Below, piece by piece: positions 26,554 to 35,228 of a stretch of 64,000 nucleotides of DNA. The stretch is from Cronobacter universalis NCTC 9529. Lineage in GTDB: Bacteria; Pseudomonadota; Gammaproteobacteria; Enterobacterales; Enterobacteriaceae. The notes under the pieces are model-generated. The model worked only from the letters and a program-made list of their open reading frames with translations, was not told the origin of the DNA and ran no database searches. The translations under genes were made by a program, and so were the position numbers. Each line of letters starts with the position of its first letter. Position 1 is the first letter of the stretch. Where the stretch lies: assembly GCF_001277175.1 (NCBI RefSeq), contig NZ_CP012257.1, forward strand, positions 558,001-622,000, written 5' to 3'.

Positions 26554-27219
26554 TTATTTTTTTACTAAATCGATAAGATTTGTGATTTCATGATCAAATC
26601 TAGCGCTTCTTCTTTTAATCCATTTGATACAAACAAAGCTTCCGATCCTTGATAGGAAATATGTGAGCCACATATACTTGTGCTCATCCCAAACATATCC
26701 ATCTTTAAAGCCCCAAGGCAATGTGAGAAATGAAATAAGTGCAGCAGCACAAAGTAAAATGAAAACAATAGAGAATAGTTTCGAAACAGGCATTGCTCTG
26801 TAATACGATGCTGTAGAAGCATTATGGAACAGCATTGTCAGAAAAGCGGGGATGACAACTTTTTGCCTGTTTAAGTTTACTTCATGTTCTCCCGTGTTCT
26901 TATTAACGATAAGTGCATCTTTATACACGTTATACGAACCATCCTCACTATATTGGCGAAGCTCGTATTTATAAATAGTGTGTGAACTTCTGAAGGGGAT
27001 ACCATAGTCGGAAATCTGCTTCTCATCCCCAGCGTCGGTTTTTACCCAGATCTGATTATTGCTTGGGTTGGAATTAATGACAGTGCCAGAGAAAGTCTTA
27101 ACAAACGTGTAAGTTTCACCAAACAGATCAATTTTTGGGGCTGTAATCTCGGCTTTCCGACGATCAGAAAGACCAACGTTGACTTCTTCATTGCGGCGTT
27201 TCGTGGTGGAGATGCTCAT
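26554..27219 (-). CDS. Membrane protein of unknown function with N-terminal cytoplasmic domain
   Basis: A 221-residue protein with an AAGGAA site. The first 120 residues are polar and beta-rich in appearance (ETYTFVKTFSGTVINSNPSN). Two hydrophobic segments follow (about 146-168 and 180-200), then a basic tail ending in KK. I recognise no family. It lies between the recombinase and mobilisation modules and is read leftward like the mob genes. Confidence 0.6.
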   Translation of the reverse strand: MSISTTKRRNEEVNVGLSDRRKAEITAPKIDLFGETYTFVKTFSGTVINSNPSNNQIWVKTDAGDEKQISDYGIPFRSSHTIYKYELRQYSEDGSYNVYKDALIVNKNTGEHEVNLNRQKVVIPAFLTMLFHNASTASYYRAMPVSKLFSIVFILLCAAALISFLTLPWGFKDGYVWDEHKYMWLTYFLSRIGSFVCIKWIKRRSARFDHEITNLIDLVKK

Positions 27220-27524
27220 ACAAGTTCCTTTGTGTTAGATGTTAAATTCATATTCGATGTATGAAGAAATCAGGGACTACAGATGAGATGGTATCTGCCA
27301 TTTCAAAACCTGCATGTTAGTTGAATACGTAAATAGGCTAGTTAAATCAGTTTGTTATATTCTTTGGTGTGAAATCACATTTTGACTGGGTTTACAGGAA
27401 AGGCAAATCACTTGTACCGATCGATTAAAGATTAATGATAGATATTGGCTATCAACACTAGATTATCGATCGGTATAAACGATCAACTCATTGGTCTATA
27501 CCTATCAAAAAAGGCTTGCCAGCC

Positions 27525-28841
27525 CTACATTGAAAGCGAAGCTCTGTACGATTTATGTGGTGCTTCAATGGCAGTTTTGGGGGGTGATGATGTTATCTCT
27601 ATCATTCTCACGCTAGTGATGGTTTTGTGTTTTCGAGGACGTTTGAGGGTTGGGATTTTGAGGTTTTTCAACATACGATAAATTACATCTAGGTAGGGGA
27701 TGTATTCCAACCACCTGAACGCTGACACGGCATCGCTTCGCTTGGGCGCTACTTTTAACGCTTCGGTTGCAAACGCTTCTTGAGCACCAGCACCTGCTTC
27801 TAAGTGAATCGGTTTGACTGAAGCGTTAGTGTATTCGTCCTGACCAGCACTGTTATCATGGATAAGCGCTGCTATGGGGCTGTTAGCTTCCGTTGTTGTG
27901 ATTTCATGTGGATGTGTTGCTATGGCACTATCAGGCGCTTCGCTAACCGATGCCTTACTGACTGAGGGCATTTTCAATGCAAACAGGAAAGCATTGTCGC
28001 GTTCCGGCTGGTAATCTAGCCTGTTTTGTAAGGCAGACCAGGAATAACCTTTACCTAACTGCGAAGCTTTGAAAGCAATGCCCTGATATTCGAATGAAAA
28101 CCCATTCATTTTCCCTGTTGAGGCAATATTCGGAAGCGCTTTGATATTGTTGGCGGCAAGCTGCACCACAAAATCAGTGGTGGATGGTTTATCGACAAGT
28201 AATGCTTCCAGGGCTTCCTGAACAACCGATTTGGGTGTTAGCTCTCCTTTATACTTCTCCATCATCGCTTCGTTACGCGATAGCTTTTTAGGCTTCGGTA
28301 TTGCGATTATCGGTTTTTGGGGCGGGGATTTTCTGGATAGCGAAGCTGGGGATGGTGATGCTACCGATTCTGGCCCTTTGGTTTTGGTCAGATGGTGATC
28401 TATTTCTAACTGTTGGATGATACGGGTGCTGATGAGGTTTTCATTTTTGCCCAAGTAAAGACTTCTATTGGATAGATCTATACGACTGGCAATAATGTGG
28501 ATGTGCTGGCCGGCCGCATCATCATGAAGGACATAGCATCTGAGGTGCGTTTCAGAGAAGCCCATTCGGGACATGTAATCATCAGCAATCCCTGACCACT
28601 GAGCATCTGTCAGCGCTTCGTTTTTGGGCAAGCGAAGCGAATTGTGCCAGACTGGTTTAGCAACATCCGTGCGAAGCGTTTTAGTCGCATTGAATTCTGC
28701 AATCAACTCTCCGACATCGCTTCCATCCATGTTCCCGCCAATTACTATCGGATCTTTTTTATGATGAGAAGCTGGTGTTAATGCGTAAAGCACGACCCCT
28801 GCGAAGCTCTTACCCCTGCGGATTTTTTGCATTCCCTTCAT
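27525..28841 (-). CDS. mobA: Relaxase/mobilisation nuclease MobA
   Basis: A 438-residue relaxase. Its N-terminal domain has a tyrosine in GVVLYALTP (motif I candidate), His66 in VWHNSLRLP and the metal-binding HIHIIASRI (His113 and His115, motif III), the three-motif pattern of MOBP/MOBV-type relaxases that nick oriT and carry the strand in conjugation. The C-terminal half is low complexity and not recognisable. It overlaps mobC by 32 bases. With no type IV secretion genes in the island, the element would be mobilisable rather than self-transmissible. The gene is unusually dense in GCGAAGC/GCTTCGC. Confidence 0.85.
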   Translation of the reverse strand: MKGMQKIRRGKSFAGVVLYALTPASHHKKDPIVIGGNMDGSDVGELIAEFNATKTLRTDVAKPVWHNSLRLPKNEALTDAQWSGIADDYMSRMGFSETHLRCYVLHDDAAGQHIHIIASRIDLSNRSLYLGKNENLISTRIIQQLEIDHHLTKTKGPESVASPSPASLSRKSPPQKPIIAIPKPKKLSRNEAMMEKYKGELTPKSVVQEALEALLVDKPSTTDFVVQLAANNIKALPNIASTGKMNGFSFEYQGIAFKASQLGKGYSWSALQNRLDYQPERDNAFLFALKMPSVSKASVSEAPDSAIATHPHEITTTEANSPIAALIHDNSAGQDEYTNASVKPIHLEAGAGAQEAFATEALKVAPKRSDAVSAFRWLEYIPYLDVIYRMLKNLKIPTLKRPRKHKTITSVRMIEITSSPPKTAIEAPHKSYRASLSM

Positions 28842-29247
28842 GGGAAGCTCTCCACAGGTCAGCGGTAATTAAATGCAAGCGAAGCTCTGAGACCTGACGC
28901 TTTACGGCGAAGAGTTCAGTTTGCGTCAGAGAGCTTTCATAGCTCTTGCTATCAAGATGAGCCACGAGCTTGTTTAGCTTCTGCGAAATCTCACCAAGGG
29001 TTTTCCAGGCTTCAAAATTGATGGCTGGAACGACAGCAGGAAGTTTATTAAGTAAAGACAAGCGAAGCCACTCGCCTTTACGATGACGGCCACGTCTCTC
29101 ATTGAGAAGCGTCAGCTCTTCATCATTTAATCTGACACTGATGCAATGAGAACGAAGCTGGTTGTGTGAGAGCTTCGCTTCGCTAACGCTTCCATTACGG
29201 GAATGCTTACTTACAACGATCTTATTAAAAGTATTACTTTCGACCAT
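28810..29247 (-). CDS. mobC: MobC-like relaxosome accessory protein
   Basis: A 145-residue protein. A ribbon-helix-helix-like segment, CISVRLNDEELTLLNERRGR, precedes the MobC-type C-terminal helix region (FEAWKTLGEISQKLNKLVAH). Such proteins bind oriT and help the relaxase open it. It is the first gene of the mobCA operon, and the non-coding DNA just upstream holds an oriT-like inverted repeat. Confidence 0.8.
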   Translation of the reverse strand: MVESNTFNKIVVSKHSRNGSVSEAKLSHNQLRSHCISVRLNDEELTLLNERRGRHRKGEWLRLSLLNKLPAVVPAINFEAWKTLGEISQKLNKLVAHLDSKSYESSLTQTELFAVKRQVSELRLHLITADLWRASHEGNAKNPQG

Positions 29248-29343
29248 ATGAACTCCTTTTCATATAATTAAATAAAAGCATATTCCTTATGCTTAATTTA
29301 TTTATATGATAGATGCGAATAATGTCAATGCAGTGTCTTGATT

Positions 29344-29437
29344 TTGCTTTTAATTTTTTCCAACCGAAGGGCGGAAAAACAAGGGGAACTCGAAGAAGCA
29401 GCGTAGCGCTTCGATGAGTTAGCCCTTGCTTTTAATT
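29344..29437. other. Candidate oriT: imperfect inverted repeat within 12-bp direct repeats
   Basis: TTGCTTTTAATT occurs at 29344-29355 and 29426-29437. Between them AAGGGGAACTCGAAG (29381-29395) pairs imperfectly with CTTCGATGAGTTAGCCCTT (29409-29427) around a 13-base loop. Position upstream of mobC and this structure fit a transfer origin; no nic site can be assigned. Confidence 0.45.
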
Positions 29438-29731
29438 AGTATCCGAAAAGTTATTTAACTTCAAAAAATATAACTAACAATCAAAAACAATAGGTATATA
29501 TTATTTCTTTATATATAAATATGATTATATTCAATTTAGTTATTAATTCTAAGTTGTGAGTCTTGTTTGCTTGTGTAACTATATGATTTTAATTGGTTAT
29601 ATTAATAAGGGTTAACGAGGAAATATATTGACATATTTTCCGCTAAGCTATAAGTTAATATAAATTATCTCATATATTTTCATGTCAATCGTCAATCGAT
29701 TTCGGCAATTTTACAAAAGCGACTGAATATA
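29438..29731. promoter_or_regulatory. AT-rich leader before the Pycsar genes
   Basis: Roughly 290 very AT-rich bases with no supported gene. It presumably contains the promoter of the Pycsar operon; a GTCAATCGTCAATCG tandem lies near 29686. Confidence 0.35.
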
Positions 29732-30385
29732 ATGGACAAAGACAAAATTGATTTGATTATTAAGTCATTAACAAGAACTGATAGCTATTTGAACTATGCA
29801 AATACTAAATCTACCATATTGCTAACATTGGCATCAGCCATATTGACGATCGTTGGAGTTAATCTGTCAAAGGTGCTTCCTGAAAAACTTTATGAATTAA
29901 GTTATTTATCGTTGTTTTTCTGTATGTTATTTTTAGTAGTAGGAGTTTTATTGAATGTTGCTTCTATTATCAAGTCATTAGGTTCAATAGCACCATTTAT
30001 TAAGGCAAGCGAAAAGGAGAACAATTTCTCGTTTGTGGATATTGTTCATTACTACAAAGATGGGATTGACTATTTCAATAAGTTATCTGAGACAAAATAT
30101 TTAGATTTAGGGCAACAACTAGCAATTCTGAATTACACTTTGTCCAATGGGTTAATAAAAAAATACAATGGGCAAAAAAGATCAATTTTATATTTGAAAT
30201 TATCCCTCGTTTCCTTTTTTATATCGATATCAATCCCTTGGGTAGAATTATCTTTTGGGTTATTCAAGAATGAAGAGAATAGTGTGATAGTCTTAAGCCT
30301 TATCATTATTTTCCTTTTGTTGATTATTGTATTCATGGTATGTGTCATTTATTACTTGCTGCTTATAGGAAGAAAAACAAAATGA
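29732..30385 (+). CDS. Pycsar-type membrane effector (PycTM-like)
   Basis: A 217-residue protein with four predicted membrane helices in two pairs (about 27-45, 58-82, 150-170, 180-210). The start of the first helix has the signature YANTKSTILLTLASAILTI, which I know from Pycsar transmembrane effectors. In that defence system the cyclic pyrimidine nucleotide made on phage infection activates the effector, which damages the membrane and aborts infection. The cyclase gene follows with an ATGA overlap, strongly supporting the call. Confidence 0.82.
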   Translation: MDKDKIDLIIKSLTRTDSYLNYANTKSTILLTLASAILTIVGVNLSKVLPEKLYELSYLSLFFCMLFLVVGVLLNVASIIKSLGSIAPFIKASEKENNFSFVDIVHYYKDGIDYFNKLSETKYLDLGQQLAILNYTLSNGLIKKYNGQKRSILYLKLSLVSFFISISIPWVELSFGLFKNEENSVIVLSLIIIFLLLIIVFMVCVIYYLLLIGRKTK

Positions 30386-31779
30386 GTATTAAGAATTTAT
30401 ATAAAAATTTAAACTCTGACATGGAAAGTATAGCTAAAAGAAATAAGAGTGATAGTTATAATTTTTTCACAAAAAAATCCTTCGACTCTGCTGGGATGGA
30501 AAATTTAGAACCAGTGTGGGAAGATGCAAATGACATTTCTTTGGAAAGTTTTAATAAAACATTGTATGAAAGTGTGAATTCGGAAAGTGCCGTCGTAAGA
30601 AATGGTATTACGCCACTAAGAGATTATGACGCTGTCCGTGGGCTAAGAGAAGCTTTTGGTAAGCCTGATCGAGAGGAAGAGCCTGCGATTGGAACACATC
30701 CTGACTTTAAAAATTTGGAGACAAATAATATAACGCAATTTGGGTATGTGGTTACCATGTTTATGGATATTATAGGCTCGACTAAACTTGGTCTTTCATA
30801 TAGTCCATCTGATGTTTTTCTTTTTAAAAACAATATCATTAGCGGTTTTATTGAGACTATCAATGCATTTGATGGACATGTGCATAGAATTATGGGAGAT
30901 GCTGTTATGGCTTTCTTCCGAAGCAATGAAAATGAAAACCTTAATACATTAGAAAATAGTGCTATTGATGCTATTAACTGCGCAGCATACTTTATTGAGG
31001 TAATGAATGAAATCGTTGTTCCACAAATTAAAGAAGTCGCTGATGAGAATATTGGTATTAGAATTGGCATAGATATCGGTGAAAGTGATTATGTGTTGTG
31101 GGGGAACTATGGTATCCCTGGCATTAATGAAGTAACTGCTACATCATTCTATGTAGATATAGCATCTAAATTACAGCACAAGGCACCCAAAAATTCTATA
31201 ATGCTTGGGGAAAGTTTAGTTAATAAATTAGGGCTTACTATTAAGGATTATCTGGATTACAAAATAAAAAATAACGAACCAGATAGATATGTTATTGATT
31301 ACACCTCTAAAAATAAAGAAAGATTGCGATATCGTCAATATTTACTTAATCAGGAAAAATACTTTTCACTTCTTCCTCATGGTATTATATCCTCCCGTAT
31401 AAAAATTGAAATCACATATAGTAGCGACGAGTTTGGTTTTTCAAATAAAAAAACTTATAAAAGTTGCGGCTCTGTAATTCCAAAAAATAAATGGGTTAAG
31501 TTTCATGCTATTTTTTCTGAGGGTTATGGAGAGAACTATGATTCGCTTAAATTCAAGTTTCGTGTTGTAAATAATGGAATTGAAGCCAGTAAAAAGCACG
31601 ACTATGACAATCATGAAACTGAAATAATAAAAAAAGCTCACGAGAAAGAAGATGGGGTATTTCATGCTATTCACAAAGAAAGAACTTCATACAAGGGACT
31701 TCATCTTATGTATGTTTCTGTGATCTCTAACGGAAGAGTGATTGAGAAAGAGGTTCCTTGTAGTATATTTATACAGTAA
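30382..31779 (+). CDS. Pycsar pyrimidine nucleotide cyclase (PycC-like)
   Basis: A 465-residue class III nucleotidyl cyclase. Metal-binding Asp129 lies in VTMFMDIIGSTKL and Asp173 in IMGDAVMAFF; IGIRIGIDIGES follows in the same fold. The C-terminal 110 residues look like the AGS-C sensor domain (IKIEITYSSDEFGFSNKKTY start) found on defence cyclases and CD-NTases. It would make cCMP or cUMP upon infection; the base specificity cannot be told here. The ATG at 30382 has AGGAAG and overlaps the effector stop; the longer frame lies inside the effector gene. Confidence 0.85.
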   Translation: MSIKNLYKNLNSDMESIAKRNKSDSYNFFTKKSFDSAGMENLEPVWEDANDISLESFNKTLYESVNSESAVVRNGITPLRDYDAVRGLREAFGKPDREEEPAIGTHPDFKNLETNNITQFGYVVTMFMDIIGSTKLGLSYSPSDVFLFKNNIISGFIETINAFDGHVHRIMGDAVMAFFRSNENENLNTLENSAIDAINCAAYFIEVMNEIVVPQIKEVADENIGIRIGIDIGESDYVLWGNYGIPGINEVTATSFYVDIASKLQHKAPKNSIMLGESLVNKLGLTIKDYLDYKIKNNEPDRYVIDYTSKNKERLRYRQYLLNQEKYFSLLPHGIISSRIKIEITYSSDEFGFSNKKTYKSCGSVIPKNKWVKFHAIFSEGYGENYDSLKFKFRVVNNGIEASKKHDYDNHETEIIKKAHEKEDGVFHAIHKERTSYKGLHLMYVSVISNGRVIEKEVPCSIFIQ

Positions 31780-31857
31780 TTATGATGGTGTTTACAAATA
31801 CAACAAAATAATATTTCCAAATAAAAAATGTAAGTTTTGTTTGAAATTGAATCCCAT

Positions 31858-31899
31858 ATATATCCAAGAAATGTTAATCTTGAAGTTTCTTGGATATAT
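31858..31899 (+). terminator. Long perfect stem-loop after the cyclase gene
   Basis: ATATATCCAAGAAA pairs perfectly with TTTCTTGGATATAT over 14 bp around a 14-base loop. It lies 80 bases after the cyclase stop and probably ends the Pycsar transcript. The remainder of 31780-32098 shows no supported gene. Confidence 0.6.
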
Positions 31900-32098
31900 T
31901 CTATAAAGAACGATATAATCCCATTGTTTATTGTCATATATTCAATCAAGTAAGTATATATTTCATTTAATCTACTATCCAATATTGAAATTCTATAGCT
32001 GTTTGGATGTTAATGTGATGTCATGAAAATAAATTTGAAAACTTATTTATTAGATGCTATTAATCATGAGGTGAAATAATTATTGAAGAGGTGGTGTT

Positions 32099-32338
32099 AT
32101 GAATGTAATAAAAGATGTTTGGACTATTGTGATTAATTTTAAATATATAATAATCACTGTTGTGTTATATTCCGTGGCGTGTCTATATGGCTTGATAATA
32201 AACTTTTCTGATACGGCTAACTTGCCAATGAAAGCTTTATTTGGAACTATTTCTTTTTCATTGATTATGTTCTTGCCGATACTTTATAAATGGATCTACA
32301 TATCGGCAAGAAAATTAATTAATAATTTTGATGATTAA
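32099..32338 (+). CDS. Small two-helix membrane protein
   Basis: A 79-residue protein with GAAGAGG upstream. Two hydrophobic segments (about 14-33 and 44-64) are followed by a short polar tail. No family recognised. Its position between the Pycsar pair and another membrane protein may indicate defence cargo, but nothing in the sequence shows this. Confidence 0.45.
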   Translation: MNVIKDVWTIVINFKYIIITVVLYSVACLYGLIINFSDTANLPMKALFGTISFSLIMFLPILYKWIYISARKLINNFDD

Positions 32339-32346
32339 TCATTGGT

Positions 32347-32871
32347 CTAATTGTGCTTAGGGTCTCTTTTCGAGTTTGGATATATAGTAACAATTGTTTT
32401 GGTAAGGGAACAAACACCTATATAGCTAAGGATTATAATTGAAGTAATATTATTATTTAGTACTATGGAGTCAAAATAACTACCTCCAAGAGGTTTAGAT
32501 ATTGCCACAATTGATACAATTGCTACTGATGCCGTCAAGCCAATGTCGCATACCTTATTTATAACGGCTCTCATTTCTGGAAGCCAGTAATAAATCATGG
32601 AAAGTACTATTGATATAACTATTGGTGGGAAAAATAAGAATGTCGGTGAGAGGGTTTGTGAGATTGTTATTTTAACAAGATATACTGTTGAACATAATAT
32701 CACTAAAAATATTATAAAAAAAGTAATTACAGAGCTAATCAAGAACCTTTTAACCGACATTCCTAAAATAACGTTCGGTTTTATTTCTTCGGTTTTTACC
32801 TTTTGAGAGGGGGTGTTATTATTTTCTGGATTTTTAGGGTAGATATTTTTCACTTGCGTAATATCCTTCAT
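32347..32871 (-). CDS. Four-helix membrane protein of unknown function
   Basis: A 174-residue protein with AAAGGAAA upstream. A polar N terminus of about 40 residues is followed by four hydrophobic segments (about 44-68, 76-97, 108-126, 138-158) and a basic tail. I recognise no family. It converges with the small membrane gene; the two stops are 8 bases apart. Confidence 0.55.
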   Translation of the reverse strand: MKDITQVKNIYPKNPENNNTPSQKVKTEEIKPNVILGMSVKRFLISSVITFFIIFLVILCSTVYLVKITISQTLSPTFLFFPPIVISIVLSMIYYWLPEMRAVINKVCDIGLTASVAIVSIVAISKPLGGSYFDSIVLNNNITSIIILSYIGVCSLTKTIVTIYPNSKRDPKHN

Positions 32872-33029
32872 AATATTTCCTTTCCTGACACTATTTCAAT
32901 TAGTCGTAAATGAATTTATAGCATAATCGCCCAGTTTAACCTAGTCTGCCGCAGACCATGTAAGCATCCTAATAGTCGATAGGATATAGTTCATAGGTCT
33001 AACAAATTTTAACCTTATATATCAATTAG

Positions 33030-33355
33030 TTAATTAACAATGGAAAGTGCTGATGTATCATTCGCTTGTAGTTTCTGATTTCTGTTTGCGTTCATAAAAA
33101 TTGCACCCATACTTATCTTCGCATAAGAAGTTAAATTTTCATCCTCACCCCCACCAGCTCTCATCTTTCTAGGTTGCTCAAGGTATTGAAAGTGGGTGTA
33201 GGCTTCCTTGACATCAATGATGTCAAGGTTACTGGCCAACGCTTCTTCGAATAAGTCAGTATAGAATCCTTTCGCATTGTGATTGCTGAAGGCATACATC
33301 TCATACTATGAGCCACTAACAACTCTTTGAAACCCGTGCGTTTTAACGTCATGTT
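33030..33355 (-). pseudogene. Probable frameshifted remnant of a small gene
   Basis: Two overlapping minus-strand frames look like parts of one protein: MTLKRTGFKELLVAHS from the ATG at 33352, then MYAFSNHNAKGFYTDLFEEA from 33299 to a stop at 33030. A shift near 33300 would join them. The second part alone (89 residues) could be a short intact gene. No family recognised, and nothing else supports either reading. Confidence 0.3.
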
Positions 33356-33561
33356 AGCTTCTTAGCTGTTTGCCGGTGCAAGCTGCATATGAGAATCAGA
33401 AAGCATTATTGATTATCATAGGATAAGCAGCATCATTTTTCGGAATCGCCATTCAGATGCTAACATCTTGTAACATATTTATTAAATGGTGTATCCTCAT
33501 TTCTATAGGAAAAATCCGCTTTAAAGCGGTTGCTGATTGTGATTATTAGTTTTGTGAGGCA

Positions 33562-33840
33562 ATGGCAATGTGCGAAAGGACGTTAAAAAAAGATGTTTAT
33601 TCTGAATGGGTTATACGCAATAGCCTGTACTGGATGACTTCGCTTACTCAGTGGAAACTTTGTGAAGATATATCCTCCTGGACAATCTCTTTTGAAAACG
33701 ATGGTCCCGAATGCCTCTACGAATTCGAGAGGCTGCTGAATGATTATGCTTTGCGAGAAAAACTACAGCATAAAACGGGGGCGTTGAGAGATTCTATTGT
33801 CCATAAAGTGCTTCGCAGTGTCGATGAAAGGCTTTCGTGA
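33562..33840 (+). CDS. hxsD: His-Xaa-Ser system protein HxsD
   Basis: A 92-residue protein. It contains RLLNDYALREKLQ, matching the LLNDYxLRE motif that defines the HxsD family. HxsD is a small partner protein of the His-Xaa-Ser system, a putative peptide-modification system with two radical SAM enzymes; its role is unknown, possibly precursor recognition. It is the first gene of an operon whose members overlap: its TGA shares a base with the hxsB ATG. Confidence 0.88.
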   Translation: MAMCERTLKKDVYSEWVIRNSLYWMTSLTQWKLCEDISSWTISFENDGPECLYEFERLLNDYALREKLQHKTGALRDSIVHKVLRSVDERLS

Positions 33841-35228
33841 TGGAATTGATGCCATTCAATTTTGACAGATTGCCTAATGGACAGGTGTTTATAAGCAACC
33901 TCGCTGGTTTTCATCACTTCATTGATGAGCAAGAGCTGCTTGATCTTTCTGATGAGCAAATCAGTGCGGAACAATCAAACGCACTTGAAAGCAAGCTGTT
34001 CATAACCAACGAAAGCTCATCAGCTATTGCTCCCTATGCTTTAAGTTCTGCTTTTGCAAAACGATTGATGAATGAACTGGCGATCAGGCCAATTTTCATG
34101 ATTGTGCCCACATTACGTTGCGACCATACCTGCAAGTATTGTCAGGTCAGTAGAGCTTCAGTGAACGCCTCTGGTTATGATTTAGATCCCGCTCTCATCC
34201 CTGATATCATTTCTACTATCAAAAAACTATCAACTCCACCTTACAAGATAGAGATACAGGGTGGAGAGCCACTCTTGCGGTTCGATTTAATTCAGTCTAT
34301 CTATGAGCAATGTGCTGAAACGCTGGGAAGCACCGATTTTGAGATGGTGGTAGCATCAAGCCTGTCTGTCTTGAATGAGGATATGCTTGAATGGTCGAGA
34401 GATAGGAACATAACGTTCTCTGTTTCGCTTGATGGTGAGGAAGTTGTTCACAACAGTAATCGAATTCTTGGTCATGGGCTTGCGTACAGTAGAACAGTGT
34501 CAGGGGTAGAGGCTATCAAACGGTCTTTAGGCGCTGGTCGCGTTGCAACGGTTACTACAGTTACTAAAGATCTCATTAGGCATCCTGAATCGATTGTCAA
34601 GGCTCACTTGTCTCTTGGCATCAAGGACATGTTTATCCGACCTGTCAGTCCCTATGGGTTTGCACAAAAAGCATCGTTCACATTTTCTATGGAGGAATAC
34701 TTCAGTTTCTATGCCTCGTTGATAGATGAAATTCTCAAGATGAATAATGAAGGGATAAGGGTTGTGGAACATTCGGCCTCCATTCATCTGAAAAGGATCT
34801 TCAATCCCGGCTTTAGTGGTTATGCGGATTTAAAGTCGCCAAGCGGGGTCGTGCTTAACAGTATTCTTTTCAATTATGACGGTCGAGTATATGGTAGCGA
34901 TGAGAGCCGTATGTTGCAGAAGGTGAACCCTGAAACGGAGTTCAGTGCGGGTGAGGTTAAAACGCTATCATTTTCTAAGAGTCCTTATTATAACGCAGTG
35001 TTGAGTTCATCGTTCAATTGTGCTCTGCCGGGTTGTGATACATGTGCATATCAACCATTTTGCGGTGCAGATCCATGCCAGAACATAAGTGTACAGGGTG
35101 AGCCTGTCGGTGATAGGAGTCGTTCAACGTTTTGTCAGTATCACAAGGGGATGTTCAGGTATCTGATGAACTGCATCTCAGAAGGTGGTCCGAAGGCTGA
35201 GATGCTAAAAGGATGGGCATATGTCTGA
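33840..35228 (+). CDS. hxsB: His-Xaa-Ser system radical SAM maturase HxsB
   Basis: A 462-residue radical SAM enzyme. The [4Fe-4S]/SAM site is CDHTCKYC (Cys94, Cys98, Cys101), and the SAM-binding GGEP lies in EIQGGEPLLRF. The C terminus has a SPASM-like cysteine cluster (CALPGCDTCAYQPFCGADPC) for extra iron-sulfur clusters, typical of peptide-modifying enzymes. Together with HxsC it is expected to modify the His-Xaa-Ser repeats of HxsA; the chemistry is not established. The ATG at 33840 overlaps the hxsD stop. Confidence 0.9.
   Translation: MELMPFNFDRLPNGQVFISNLAGFHHFIDEQELLDLSDEQISAEQSNALESKLFITNESSSAIAPYALSSAFAKRLMNELAIRPIFMIVPTLRCDHTCKYCQVSRASVNASGYDLDPALIPDIISTIKKLSTPPYKIEIQGGEPLLRFDLIQSIYEQCAETLGSTDFEMVVASSLSVLNEDMLEWSRDRNITFSVSLDGEEVVHNSNRILGHGLAYSRTVSGVEAIKRSLGAGRVATVTTVTKDLIRHPESIVKAHLSLGIKDMFIRPVSPYGFAQKASFTFSMEEYFSFYASLIDEILKMNNEGIRVVEHSASIHLKRIFNPGFSGYADLKSPSGVVLNSILFNYDGRVYGSDESRMLQKVNPETEFSAGEVKTLSFSKSPYYNAVLSSSFNCALPGCDTCAYQPFCGADPCQNISVQGEPVGDRSRSTFCQYHKGMFRYLMNCISEGGPKAEMLKGWAYV

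Noticed and set aside
27445..27681. Plus-strand 78-codon frame opposite the end of mobA
   Set aside because: It lies almost wholly antisense to the relaxase gene, has no clear ribosome site, and its hydrophobic stretch is the complement of low-complexity mobA sequence.
31701..31982. Minus-strand 93-codon frame after the cyclase gene
   Set aside because: It overlaps the cyclase 3' end and spans the terminator hairpin; no ribosome site or recognisable protein features.
33206..33228. Perfect inverted repeat CCTTGACATC-AAT-GATGTCAAGG
   Set aside because: It falls inside a possible coding frame with no T-run or promoter context; kept only as a note, not as a terminator or operator.
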